13,324 nt of DNA from CANNDT01 sp945876205 (GTDB taxonomy: Bacteria > Acidobacteriota > Vicinamibacteria > Vicinamibacterales > UBA2999). A program made the position numbers and the translations under genes. The stretch lies in assembly GCA_947503365.1 (NCBI GenBank), contig CANNDT010000115.1, positions 1 to 13,324 on the forward strand, given 5' to 3'. Below the pieces are notes generated by a model. It ran no database searches. It was not told where the DNA came from and saw only the letters and a program-made list of their open reading frames with translations. Every line of letters starts with the position of its first letter. Position 1 is the stretch's first letter. Shown here in pieces: positions 1 through 7,384 of this stretch.

Positions 1-192
1 CTCGCGCTCTCGAGGCTCCTGCCGATTTCTTCGCGGCAGAACGTGGAGCTGCGCCTGGAGATCTTCAACCTCTTGAACAATTTCAACTGGGGCAACCCGG
101 CGGTGAACTACGACGCGGGCACTTTTGGCCAGATTACGTCGATGGCCGGCGATCCGCGGATCCTGCAGTTTGGCGTAAAGTATGGCTTCTAA
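1..192 (+). CDS. Oar-like TonB-dependent outer-membrane receptor, C-terminal fragment (5' end outside window)
   Basis: This is an open frame from base 1 to a TAA at 190-192, giving the last 63 residues of a protein whose start lies upstream. It contains the segment FNLLNNFNWGNP and ends in FGVKYGF. Both are shared almost word for word with the ends of the two complete receptors in this window (1555-4857 and 9983-13273). The terminal aromatic residue after a beta-strand pattern is the usual insertion signal of outer-membrane beta-barrels. It is therefore a third paralogue of the same receptor type, most likely with a carboxypeptidase-regulatory-like N-terminal domain that cannot be seen here. 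The next gene starts 33 nt downstream with its own ribosome-binding site, so this receptor probably heads or belongs to the same transcription unit. Confidence 0.9.
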   Translation, partial: LALSRLLPISSRQNVELRLEIFNLLNNFNWGNPAVNYDAGTFGQITSMAGDPRILQFGVKYGF

Positions 193-225
193 ACGGACTT
201 CTTCCTTCTACTTCAGGAGATCGCG

Positions 226-618
226 ATGAGAACGAAACTTGGAATCCTCGCGGCCGGCATCGGCCTGTTGTGTCTGGCGGCGCCTGTCGTCGCTCACCAC
301 TCGTTCTCCGTCGAGTACGACGTGAAGAAGCCGGTCAAGGTCAGCGGCACGGTCGTGAGGCTCGAATGGACCAATCCTCACGCGCATCTCTACGTCGACA
401 CCGTTGAGAACGGCGTCAAGACGACGTGGAACTTCGAGATGGCGAGCCCGAACATCCTCGAGCGGAACGGGTGGACGCGGAAGGCCGTGAAGCCCAACGA
501 CGCCGTGGTGATCGAAGGGTACGCGGGCCGCGTCGACGCGAGCCGCGGTATCGCCAACTCGATCAAGTTCGCCGACGGCAAGGCGCTCTTCGCCGGCGCG
601 CCCGATCAGCAGCAATAG
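226..618 (+). CDS. DUF6152-like exported protein, copy 1 (subtype HHSF); candidate metal-binding protein
   Basis: A 130-residue protein with ATG at 226 and AGGAGA at 215-220, five bases upstream. Residues 1-23 form a signal peptide (Arg/Lys start, hydrophobic core, VVA at the end). Cleavage there leaves a mature protein starting HHSFSVEYD. The mature part then has GTVVRLEWTNPH, WNFEMASPN, a GW pair and a GYAGRVDASRG-like segment, which I recognise as the DUF6152 pattern (family recalled from memory, function unknown). Mature histidines are 1, 2, 29 and 31. The protein has one cysteine, inside the signal peptide (residue 16); its context (GLLC) is not a lipobox. It is closest to copy 3 (6967-7374) in its HHSF start and its ADG-containing C-terminal part. 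It is followed by a REP-like palindrome and a HYP gene of the matching subtype. A periplasmic metal-binding role is an inference. Confidence 0.85.
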   Translation: MRTKLGILAAGIGLLCLAAPVVAHHSFSVEYDVKKPVKVSGTVVRLEWTNPHAHLYVDTVENGVKTTWNFEMASPNILERNGWTRKAVKPNDAVVIEGYAGRVDASRGIANSIKFADGKALFAGAPDQQQ

Positions 619-630
619 AATAGTTCGCAC

Positions 631-706
631 TCCGCGCACCCTGAAGGGTGCGCGCTACAGGTGGTAGGCCAATCGCCTGTAGCGCGTGGCCTTCAGGCCA
701 CGCGGC
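631..706. repeat. REP/BIME-like palindromic element, two inverted units with different stems
   Basis: Unit 1 is a perfect 9-bp hairpin (633-641 with 646-654, loop TGAA). Unit 2 is a perfect 9-bp hairpin (683-691 with 696-704, loop TTCA). They are joined by a 10-bp inverted pair (GCGCTACAGG at 652-661 with CCTGTAGCGC at 676-685) around a 14-nt centre. Read outward on each strand, both units follow CCTGTAGCGCG, five stem bases, TTCA, then the complementary five bases and CGCG. The five stem bases differ between units (CACCC versus TGGCC), yet both stems pair perfectly. It fills most of the 104-nt gap between the first DUF6152-like gene and the first HYP gene. It may stabilise or separate the mRNA of the two genes, or be a transposable REP doublet; that is inference. 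Confidence 0.8.
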
Positions 707-713
707 TTTAATT

Positions 714-717
714 GAGG
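714..717 (+). promoter_or_regulatory. Ribosome-binding site fixing the GTG start at 723
   Basis: GAGG lies five bases before GTG 723. The frame stays open back to about 648, but that stretch runs through the palindromic element and encodes no signal peptide, so this site supports the internal GTG. Confidence 0.6.
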
Positions 718-722
718 TTCAC

Positions 723-1523
723 GTGAAGAAATTACTTGTCGTCCTCGGCCTCGTAGCGGCGCTGCCGCTCTTTGCGCAGACGCAGAACCCCCCCACTGAA
801 GTTCCGTTCCGCGCGGGCGGGACGACGCCGCTGGCGACCAACGCCACCGCGCCGGCGCCGCGCATGCCGGACGGCACGATCGATCTCTGGGGCACGTGGG
901 TTGGCGGCGGGCCGATCAACGACATCGAGAAAGACGGCGGCATGAAGCCGGGCGAGCTCGACAAGATCATGCAGCCGTGGGCGATCGAGCTGAGGAACTC
1001 GCGGAAGGATCCGCAGGACCCGCACAACTTCTGCCTGCCGATGGGCGTGCCGCGACAGGCGGGGGCGTTCCCGTGGCGCTTCGTGCAGTACCCCACCCAC
1101 AAGGCGCCGACGCACATGTTCATCCTGTGGGAGGGCTTCCGCAACTACCGCCAGATTTTCATGGACGGCCGCAAGCACTCCGAAGATCCGACGCCGAACT
1201 GGTTCGGCGAGTCGATTGGTCACTGGGAGAAAGACACGCTGGTGATCGACTCGATCGGCTTCAACGACAAGTGGTGGTGGGATCGCCGCGGCACGCCGCA
1301 CACCGAGCAATTGCACATCATCGAGCGGTGGACCCGCGTCAACTTCGGGACGCTGACCAACGACGTCACCATCGACGATCCCGGCGCGTTCACCAAGCCG
1401 TTCACGCTGCACTTCACCGCGAAGCACAGCGCGCCCGGCGACGAGCTGAAGGAATACATCTGCGAGGAGAACAACCAGTTCGGTCTCGCCGGTGGCCACG
1501 AGAATCCGTACGCCGGCAAGTAA
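723..1523 (+). CDS. Secreted conserved protein of unknown function, HYP family copy 1
   Basis: A 266-residue protein starting at GTG 723, chosen for GAGG at 714-717 and because translation then begins with a clean signal peptide (KKLLVVLGL core, LFA before Gln at 19). The mature part carries the family core: PRMPDGTIDLWGTW (47-59), GGMKPGEL (72-79), CLPMGVPR (104-111), MDGRKH (147-152), DTLVID (171-176), RGTPHTEQLH (189-198), DDPGAF (218-223) and YICEENNQFG (245-254). It has exactly two cysteines, 104 and 247. It departs from its three paralogues in having GESIGH where they have GHSIG(R/W), so one otherwise shared histidine is Glu163. I recognise the pattern as a protein type common in Acidobacteriota and some Proteobacteria near DUF6152 genes, but know no function or named domain. 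The ENNQFGLAGG tail matches copy 3. Confidence 0.85.
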   Translation: MKKLLVVLGLVAALPLFAQTQNPPTEVPFRAGGTTPLATNATAPAPRMPDGTIDLWGTWVGGGPINDIEKDGGMKPGELDKIMQPWAIELRNSRKDPQDPHNFCLPMGVPRQAGAFPWRFVQYPTHKAPTHMFILWEGFRNYRQIFMDGRKHSEDPTPNWFGESIGHWEKDTLVIDSIGFNDKWWWDRRGTPHTEQLHIIERWTRVNFGTLTNDVTIDDPGAFTKPFTLHFTAKHSAPGDELKEYICEENNQFGLAGGHENPYAGK

Positions 1524-1554
1524 CAGCGTCTAACCGTCGAAGGTCACTTCATAC

Positions 1555-4500
1555 ATGAGAGTCAGCCTGTTCAAGGCCCGCGCCGTGCGCGACGCCCTCA
1601 TCCTTGTCTTCGTCCTGCTCCTGACCAGCGCCCCCGCGTGGGCGCAAGCTACCGCCGAACTGAACGGGCGGGTGAACGACGAGAGCGGCGCCGTGCTTCC
1701 GGGCGTCACTGTCACCGCCACGCAAACCGACACCGGACTCGCTCGCACCGTCGTGACCGATGACGGGGGCTCGTGGGTCATCACGAACCTGCCGACCGGC
1801 CCCTACAAGCTGGAAGTGTCGCTGCAGGGTTTCAAGACCTACGTGCAGACCGGCATCGTGCTGCAGGTCGGCGCCACGCCGACGATCAACGCGTCACTCG
1901 GCGTGGGTAACCTCGAGGAGACGGTGTCGGTCGAGGCCGCGGCGCCGCTGGTCGACGTGCGCAGCTCGGGCATCAGCACGGTCGTCGAGCAGGAGCGCAT
2001 CGTCGAGCTCCCGCTCCAGGGCCGGCAGGTCACCGACCTGATCGTCCTCGCCGGAGCGGCGGTCGAGACGGGGCGGCCCAACAACCGGAGCTTCCAGGGC
2101 GGAGTGAACATCTCGGTGGCGGGCGGGCTGGCGTTCGGCGTGGCCTACACCCTCGATGGAGCCGTGCACAACGATCCGCAGAACTCCGGCGGGTTGCCGC
2201 TGCCGTTTCCCGACGCGCTGCAGGAGTTCCGCGTCGCGACCAGCGGCCTGTCCGCCCAGAGCGGCATGCACTCGGCCGCGTCGGTGAACGCCGTCACCAA
2301 GTCGGGTACGAATCGCTTCTCGGGCAACGCGTTCGAATTCCTTCGAGACAAGCGGTTCAACGCCACCAACCCGTTTGCGTTGATCGGCCCGAACGGGAAG
2401 CGGTTCGATGACGGCCTGAAACGCAACCAGTTCGGCGGCACGCTGGGCGGACCGGTGGTTCGTGACCGGCTGTTCTTCTTCGCCGGCTATCAAGGCACGA
2501 AGACCCGTCAGACGCCGGCCGACAACATCGCCTTCGTCCCGACGCCCGCGATGATGGCGGGCGACTTCACGACCTTCGCCTCTCCGGCATGCCAGGGCCG
2601 CCAGGTCACGCTCGGTGCCGGGTTCGTCGGCAATCGCATCGACCCCGCGCGGTTCAGCCCGGCCGGAGTCAACCTCGCCAAGAGGCTGCCGCCGACGACC
2701 GATCCCTGTGGCCAGGTCACCTTCAGCATTCCCGACGACCGCGATGAAGGCCAGTATGTCGGCCGGTCCGACTTCCAGCTCAGCGCCAATCACTCCATCT
2801 TCGGGCGCTACATGGCGACGCGCGACAAGAAGCCGTCCGCGTTTGGCGCCACCGGCAACGTGCTGACGACGGTGAATCCGCAGATCAACAACCTGGCGCA
2901 GTCGCTCACCCTTGGCGATACCAAGGTGTTCGGCAGCAACATGGTCAACTCGCTGCGCTTTGCCTTCAACCGCACCGCCGTCGCCCGCGATAACGACCCC
3001 TACTTCGATGCCCCCAGGCTTGGCGTCAAGGCCTACAGCTACGTGCCCGATCAGATGATCGTCGTCGTCACCGGCGGCTTCAACATCGCGGCGGCGACGG
3101 CGACCAGGGGACTCGCCAACAACAACTCGTTCCAGATCAACGACGATCTCACGCTGGTGCGCGGCAATCACCAGTTGGCGGTGGGCGCGAACATCGCCTA
3201 CTTCAACGTCTCGCAGAAGGTGTGGGCACGTGGCGGCGGGCAGTGGAACTTCACCGGTGCGGCATCGGGGCTGGGGCTCGCCGACCTGCTGCTCGGGCGC
3301 GTCAACACGCTCGATCAGTCAGGCATCTCGGGCATCGACTTCTACCAGTGGTACCAGGGTGCGTATCTGCAGGACACGTGGCGAGCCACGCCGCGGCTCA
3401 CCGTCAACGCCGGGCTTCGCTGGGAGCCATTCTTCAGCCAGAACCTGATCCGCGGCGCGAACACGATCTTCGACCGCGACCTGTTCAAGAGCAATACGAA
3501 GAGCGCCCAGTTCCGCAACGCGCCCGCCGGCCTGATCTATCCCGGCGACGCGGGCTTTCCACCCGGCACCTCTGGCTTGAGCAAGAAGTGGTTCAACTTC
3601 TCGCCGCGCGCGGGCATCGCGTGGGATGTGCGCGGCGACGGCCGCACCGCGGTGCGCTCCTCGTACGCGATGATGTTCGACTTCCCGACCGGCGAGTACT
3701 TCTCCAACCTCGCCGCCGCGCCGCCGTACGGCAACCGGTCGCTGATCAGCGATCCGGCCGGCCTCTTCGACGATCCCTACCGGGATGTCGGCGGCAATCC
3801 GCACCCGATCGTCACCGGCCCGGACACCCAGTACCCGATCGGCGGCACGTTCTCGTCGATGGTTCCCGATATCAACGCGCCGCGCGTCCAGTCATGGAAC
3901 GTCAGCGTCGAACGGCAGATCGGACCCGACTGGGGCACGTCGATCGCCTACCTGGGCAGCTACACGGACAGGGTATGGGGCCTCATCGATCTCAATCCAG
4001 GTGTCTACCTGGGGGTCGGCCCCTGCACGCTCAACGGCGTCAGCATCCCGGTCTGCAGCACCAACAACAATCTGAACCAGCGGCGCGTCCTGTCGCTCTC
4101 GGGTGAAAATCGGACCTCCGCGAACTTGATCAGCTTCCTCGAAAGCCATGCGGCCGTGGGCACGCAGAACTATCGCGGCCTGAAGCTGTCGGTGCAGCGC
4201 CGCGCGGCCAGCGGCGTCAGCGTCAACGCGAATTACACCTGGTCGCGCTGTGAGGGCCTGGAGATGCCGCCGAACGCGCAGTTCGGCAACGGCTATCTCG
4301 ATCCCACCAACCCCGACTACGACCGCGGCCACTGTGATGCCGACCGTACGCACATCGCCAACGGCACCATCGGCTACCTGACGCCGAGCTTCGACAACCG
4401 CGCGCTGAGCCTGCTGGCATCGAACTGGAGGGTCTCCGGTATCGTCAACGTGCGTTCGGGTAGCTGGATGACCGTGCTCAGCGGCCGCGACACCGCCTTC

Positions 4501-4857
4501 AACGGCCGGTCCAATCAGCGGGTCGACCAGATCTCCGACGATGTGTATGGCGCCAAGACCATTGCCAGCTATCTCAATCGAGCGGCCTTCGCCACGCCGG
4601 GCAACGGCGCATTCGGCACTCACGTGCGCAACAGCATCAGGGGACCGAATTTCTGGAAAGCCGATCTGGCGTTGTCGAGGCTGATCTCGTTGACCTCGAC
4701 GCAGAACGTCGAGTTCCGCGTCGAAGTGTTCAACCTGTTCAACAACTTCAACTGGGGCAATCCCAATCTGAATTTCAGCGCCGGCACCTTCGGCCGCATT
4801 ACGACGATGACCGGAGATCCCCGCATCATGCAGTTCGGCGTCAAATACGCCTTCTAA
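1555..4857 (+). CDS. Oar-like TonB-dependent outer-membrane receptor with carboxypeptidase-regulatory-like N-terminal domain
   Basis: A 1100-residue protein. Residues 1-30 are a signal peptide ending AWA before QATAEL. Residues about 33-115 form a carboxypeptidase-regulatory-like beta-sandwich (GRVNDESGAVLPGVTV, then LPTGPYKLEV and QGFKTYVQTG). A plug domain follows at about 123-275, with LPLQGRQVTDLIVL and VNAVTKSGTN. The rest is a beta-barrel rich in aromatic strands, ending FGVKYAF. The length fits the Oar/TonB-dependent receptor class. Six cysteines occur as three local pairs (346/385, 824/834, 899/927), all matched in the receptor at 9983-13273. The ribosome-binding site is weak (GAAGG at 1539-1543, 11 nt from ATG), so translation may be low or partly coupled to the gene ending 31 nt upstream. 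The role is probably TonB-driven uptake or surface binding of a large substrate; the ligand cannot be told. Confidence 0.92.
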   Translation: MRVSLFKARAVRDALILVFVLLLTSAPAWAQATAELNGRVNDESGAVLPGVTVTATQTDTGLARTVVTDDGGSWVITNLPTGPYKLEVSLQGFKTYVQTGIVLQVGATPTINASLGVGNLEETVSVEAAAPLVDVRSSGISTVVEQERIVELPLQGRQVTDLIVLAGAAVETGRPNNRSFQGGVNISVAGGLAFGVAYTLDGAVHNDPQNSGGLPLPFPDALQEFRVATSGLSAQSGMHSAASVNAVTKSGTNRFSGNAFEFLRDKRFNATNPFALIGPNGKRFDDGLKRNQFGGTLGGPVVRDRLFFFAGYQGTKTRQTPADNIAFVPTPAMMAGDFTTFASPACQGRQVTLGAGFVGNRIDPARFSPAGVNLAKRLPPTTDPCGQVTFSIPDDRDEGQYVGRSDFQLSANHSIFGRYMATRDKKPSAFGATGNVLTTVNPQINNLAQSLTLGDTKVFGSNMVNSLRFAFNRTAVARDNDPYFDAPRLGVKAYSYVPDQMIVVVTGGFNIAAATATRGLANNNSFQINDDLTLVRGNHQLAVGANIAYFNVSQKVWARGGGQWNFTGAASGLGLADLLLGRVNTLDQSGISGIDFYQWYQGAYLQDTWRATPRLTVNAGLRWEPFFSQNLIRGANTIFDRDLFKSNTKSAQFRNAPAGLIYPGDAGFPPGTSGLSKKWFNFSPRAGIAWDVRGDGRTAVRSSYAMMFDFPTGEYFSNLAAAPPYGNRSLISDPAGLFDDPYRDVGGNPHPIVTGPDTQYPIGGTFSSMVPDINAPRVQSWNVSVERQIGPDWGTSIAYLGSYTDRVWGLIDLNPGVYLGVGPCTLNGVSIPVCSTNNNLNQRRVLSLSGENRTSANLISFLESHAAVGTQNYRGLKLSVQRRAASGVSVNANYTWSRCEGLEMPPNAQFGNGYLDPTNPDYDRGHCDADRTHIANGTIGYLTPSFDNRALSLLASNWRVSGIVNVRSGSWMTVLSGRDTAFNGRSNQRVDQISDDVYGAKTIASYLNRAAFATPGNGAFGTHVRNSIRGPNFWKADLALSRLISLTSTQNVEFRVEVFNLFNNFNWGNPNLNFSAGTFGRITTMTGDPRIMQFGVKYAF

Positions 4858-4884
4858 ACGGGCGTGGCTTTGAGGAGAACGAAC

Positions 4885-5709
4885 GTGAAAAAAATGTTCA
4901 TGGTGTCGGTCGCCGTGGCGGGTCTGGCCGTGGTGGGGGCGCAGTTGCAGGCGCAGGACCAGGAGGAGCGGGTGCGCCACATCGCACCGCGCGCCCCGGT
5001 GGTGCCTGATTCACAGGTCACCAGCCAGCCGATTCCTCGACTGCCGGATGGCAAGATCGACCTCACGGGACCGTGGTTCGACGGCGGCTCCAACGGCAAC
5101 ATCGAACGCGACGGCGGGCTGAAGCCCGGCGAGCTGCCGCTGCTGCCATGGGCCAGGGAGCTGATGGCGAAGCGCCAGCCGAAGGACGAGCCGTACACCG
5201 CGTGCCTGCCGATGGGCGTGCCGCGCGTCAATCCCTATCCGTGGAAGTTCGCGATGACCTACACGTCGAAGGGGCTGTCGCACATCTACCAGCTTCATGA
5301 AACGGGTGATGCCGGCGCGCACCGCGTCATCTACATGGATGGCCGCAAGCACCCGGACGGTCTCATCCCGAGCTGGTGGGGCCACTCGATCGGCAGGTGG
5401 GAAGGGGACACGCTGGTGATCGACACCGTTGGCTATAACGACAAGTTCTGGTTCGACAGCCGCGGCACACCGCACACCGAGCAGTTGCACACCGTCGAGC
5501 GCTGGACGCGCATCAACTACGGCCGGATGACCCACGAATTCACCATCGAGGATCCCGGCGCCCTGTCGAGGCCGGTGACGTTGAAGTTCACCGCCAGCCT
5601 GGTACGCCCCAACCTGAAGGTGGGCGACGACCTCCTGGAGTTCATCTGCCTCGAGGACAATCAGTACGGTGCTGCTGCCCAGATCGAGGGCATCGGTTCA
5701 GGGAAATAG
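4885..5709 (+). CDS. Secreted conserved protein of unknown function, HYP family copy 2
   Basis: A 274-residue protein starting at GTG 4885, with TGAGGAGA at 4871-4878 upstream. The signal peptide covers residues 1-23 (VVGAQLQA before QD). The mature core has RLPDGKIDLTGPW (52-64), GGLKPGELPLLPWA (77-90), CLPMGVPRVNPYPW (107-120), MDGRKH (151-156), WWGHSIGRWEGDTLVID (164-180), RGTPHTEQLH (193-202), EDPGAL (222-227) and FICLEDNQYGAAA (253-265). The only cysteines are 107 and 255. It is very close to copy 4 (7385-8266), with long identical stretches and the same GAAA..GIGSG-type end. It begins 27 nt after the receptor gene and is followed after 19 nt by a DUF6152-like gene of the matching HHGF subtype. 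The function is unknown. The conserved His and Cys residues would suit metal binding or a disulfide in the periplasm (inference). Confidence 0.85.
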   Translation: MKKMFMVSVAVAGLAVVGAQLQAQDQEERVRHIAPRAPVVPDSQVTSQPIPRLPDGKIDLTGPWFDGGSNGNIERDGGLKPGELPLLPWARELMAKRQPKDEPYTACLPMGVPRVNPYPWKFAMTYTSKGLSHIYQLHETGDAGAHRVIYMDGRKHPDGLIPSWWGHSIGRWEGDTLVIDTVGYNDKFWFDSRGTPHTEQLHTVERWTRINYGRMTHEFTIEDPGALSRPVTLKFTASLVRPNLKVGDDLLEFICLEDNQYGAAAQIEGIGSGK

Positions 5710-5728
5710 TTCTGTGAGGGATCCGGTC

Positions 5729-6139
5729 ATGACTATGAAGCGTGGAATCGTTGCGGCCGTTCTCGGCCTGTTCTGCATGGCGGCGCCGGTGCTCGCGCAC
5801 CATGGATTCGACACCGAGTACGACGCGAAGAAGAAGATCAAGCTGACCGGCGTCGTGACGCTGGTGGCGTGGACCAACCCGCACATGCGCGTCTACATCG
5901 ACGTCACCGGCCCAGACGGCAAGGTGACCAACTGGAACCTCGAGCTCACCAGCCCGAACCGGATCCGCCGCGAAGGCTGGGGCCCGAACGACCTGGTACC
6001 CGGTGACAAGGTCATCTTCGAAGGCTACGGCGGCAAGGTCGTGGAAAGCCGCGGCTCGCTCCTGTCGATACGGAAAGAGGGCGAAGAGACGATGCTGTTC
6101 GAAGAGGGCGGGCCCGCCGGCGAACAGCGGCCCCAGTAA
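5729..6139 (+). CDS. DUF6152-like exported protein, copy 2 (subtype HHGF)
   Basis: A 136-residue protein. ATG 5729 (MTMKRG) is preferred over ATG 5735 because GAGG at 5716-5719 is about nine bases before the first and too far from the second. The frame is open upstream to 5669, but that part overlaps the end of the preceding HYP gene. The signal peptide is residues 1-23, ending VLA. The mature protein begins HHGFDTEYD, then has AWTNPHMRVYIDV, TNWNLELTSPN, a GW pair, PGDKVIFEG and GKVVESRGS, the DUF6152-like pattern. Mature histidines are only 1, 2 and 29, and the mature part has no cysteine. It is nearly identical to copy 4 (8310-8720) through its middle. It ends 12 nt before the next HYP gene, so the module genes are probably cotranscribed. 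Confidence 0.87.
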   Translation: MTMKRGIVAAVLGLFCMAAPVLAHHGFDTEYDAKKKIKLTGVVTLVAWTNPHMRVYIDVTGPDGKVTNWNLELTSPNRIRREGWGPNDLVPGDKVIFEGYGGKVVESRGSLLSIRKEGEETMLFEEGGPAGEQRPQ

Positions 6140-6151
6140 CAGGAGAATGCC

Positions 6152-6967
6152 GTGAAGGGATTTCTCATCGTCCTCGTTGCGGCAGGCGCGCTCGCGCCGG
6201 TGCTGCACGCACAGGAGCGGGAGGAGCGGTTCGCACCGAAGCTCTCGGGAGAATTCACCCCGACCGCCTCGCCGGAGATCGCAAACGGACCGGTTCCGAG
6301 ACTGCCTGATGGTCACGTGGACCTGTCCGGTCCGTGGATCGGCGGCGGATCCAACCAGGACATCGAGAGCCAGGGTGGGCTGAAGCCGGGCGAGCTGCCG
6401 CTGCTGCCGTGGGCGAAGGCCCTGCGCGATTCGCGCGACGAGAAGGACGAGCCCTATCTCTACTGCACGCCGATGAGCGTGCCGCGGGTGAATCCCTATC
6501 CCTGGCGTTTCGTCCAGTCGTACACGTCCAAGGGCGCCGGGCCGATCTTCGTCATCCATGAAAACGGTGACGCCGGCGCGGTTCGGCAGATCTTCATGGA
6601 CGGCCGCAAGCACCCCGACCCCGATGTGCGCCTGCCCACGTGGTGGGGACACTCGATCGGGTGGTGGGAAGGCGATACGCTGGTCATCGACACGGTCGGC
6701 TACAACGACATCTTCTGGTTCGACAGCCGCGGTACCCCGCATACCGAACAGCTCCACACCGTGGAGCGGTGGACGCGGACCAGTTTCGGCACGATGGTCA
6801 ACGACTTCACGCTCGACGATCCGGGCGCGTTGTCGCATCCGGTTCAGCTCAAGTTCACCGCCAGGGTGCTGCCGCCTGGCAACGATCTGCTGGAGTTCGT
6901 CTGCACCGAGAACAACCAGTACGGCATCGCCGGTGGCGTGAGCAACTCGTGGCAGAAAGGGAAGTAA
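6152..6967 (+). CDS. Secreted conserved protein of unknown function, HYP family copy 3
   Basis: A 271-residue protein starting at GTG 6152, with AGGAG at 6141-6145 six bases upstream. The signal peptide ends VLHA before QE at residue 21. The core motifs are RLPDGHVDLSGPW (50-62), GGLKPGELPLLPWAK (75-89), CTPMSVPRVNPYPW (105-118), MDGRKH (149-154), WWGHSIGWWEGDTLVID (164-180), RGTPHTEQLH (193-202), DDPGAL (222-227) and FVCTENNQYGIAGG (249-262). The only cysteines are 105 and 251. Its PWRFVQ, IFMDGRKH and ENNQYGIAGG segments resemble copy 1 rather than copies 2 and 4, although it sits between the latter two. Its stop codon shares one base with the next gene's ATG (TAATG at 6965-6969), implying translational coupling to a DUF6152-like partner of the HHSF subtype. 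The biochemical role is unknown. Confidence 0.86.
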   Translation: MKGFLIVLVAAGALAPVLHAQEREERFAPKLSGEFTPTASPEIANGPVPRLPDGHVDLSGPWIGGGSNQDIESQGGLKPGELPLLPWAKALRDSRDEKDEPYLYCTPMSVPRVNPYPWRFVQSYTSKGAGPIFVIHENGDAGAVRQIFMDGRKHPDPDVRLPTWWGHSIGWWEGDTLVIDTVGYNDIFWFDSRGTPHTEQLHTVERWTRTSFGTMVNDFTLDDPGALSHPVQLKFTARVLPPGNDLLEFVCTENNQYGIAGGVSNSWQKGK

Positions 6968-7374
6968 TGAAAATCACGTCTCGAGCCTTGGTGGCGATTC
7001 TGGGCCTCGTGTGCCTGGCGGCACCCGCTGTTGCCCATCATTCCTTCGCGGTCGAGTACGATCCGCTGAAGCCGATCGAGGGCAGCGGCACCGTGACCAA
7101 GGTGGAGTGGACGAACCCGCACATGCGGGTCTATGTCGACGTGAAGGACCCCGCGGGTACGGTGACGACGTGGAACCTCGAGTTGGGGAGTCCGAACAGC
7201 GTGATCCGCCGCGGCTGGACGAAAAACGACATCAAGGCGGGCGAGAAGATTACGTTCAAGGGATTCGCGGGGCGCGTCGTGACCACCCGCAGCGTCGCCG
7301 ATTCCATCACGCTGGCCGACGGCCGGTCGTTTACGGGCGCCTCAGGCGCGCCGGGTCAGATCCCCGGTCAATAG
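6967..7374 (+). CDS. DUF6152-like exported protein, copy 3 (subtype HHSF), translationally coupled
   Basis: A 135-residue protein. ATG 6967 overlaps the stop of the preceding gene (TAATG). The frame is open far upstream, but only inside the HYP gene, and only this start gives a signal peptide (residues 1-23, ending AVA). A purine-rich AAAGGGAAG at 6956-6964 may serve as the ribosome-binding site, helped by terminating ribosomes. The mature protein starts HHSFAVEYD and continues with VEWTNPHMRVYVDV, TTWNLELGSPN, RRGW, FAGRVVTTRS and LADG. Mature histidines are only 1, 2 and 29, and there is no mature cysteine. It is most like copy 1 (226-618) and pairs with the HYP copy of the matching subtype. 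Its stop TAG at 7372-7374 overlaps the ribosome-binding site of the next gene. Confidence 0.87.
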   Translation: MKITSRALVAILGLVCLAAPAVAHHSFAVEYDPLKPIEGSGTVTKVEWTNPHMRVYVDVKDPAGTVTTWNLELGSPNSVIRRGWTKNDIKAGEKITFKGFAGRVVTTRSVADSITLADGRSFTGASGAPGQIPGQ

Positions 7375-7384
7375 GAGGAGTAAC

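Noticed and set aside
193..225. Promoter before the first DUF6152-like gene
   Set aside because: The 33-nt gap holds a ribosome-binding site but no convincing -35/-10 pair, and the upstream receptor is probably cotranscribed.
226..300. DUF6152-like proteins as lipoproteins (conserved Cys16 in all four signal peptides)
   Set aside because: The residue before Cys is Leu, Phe or Val rather than Gly/Ala/Ser, so it is not a lipobox. The AxA site before His-His fits signal peptidase I better.
648..722. Upstream start for HYP copy 1
   Set aside because: The extra 25 residues are encoded by the palindromic repeat and would displace the signal peptide; GAGG precedes GTG 723.
6640..6966. Upstream start for DUF6152-like copy 3
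   Set aside because: The extension is a shadow of HYP copy 3. ATG 6967 in the TAATG overlap begins a proper signal peptide.
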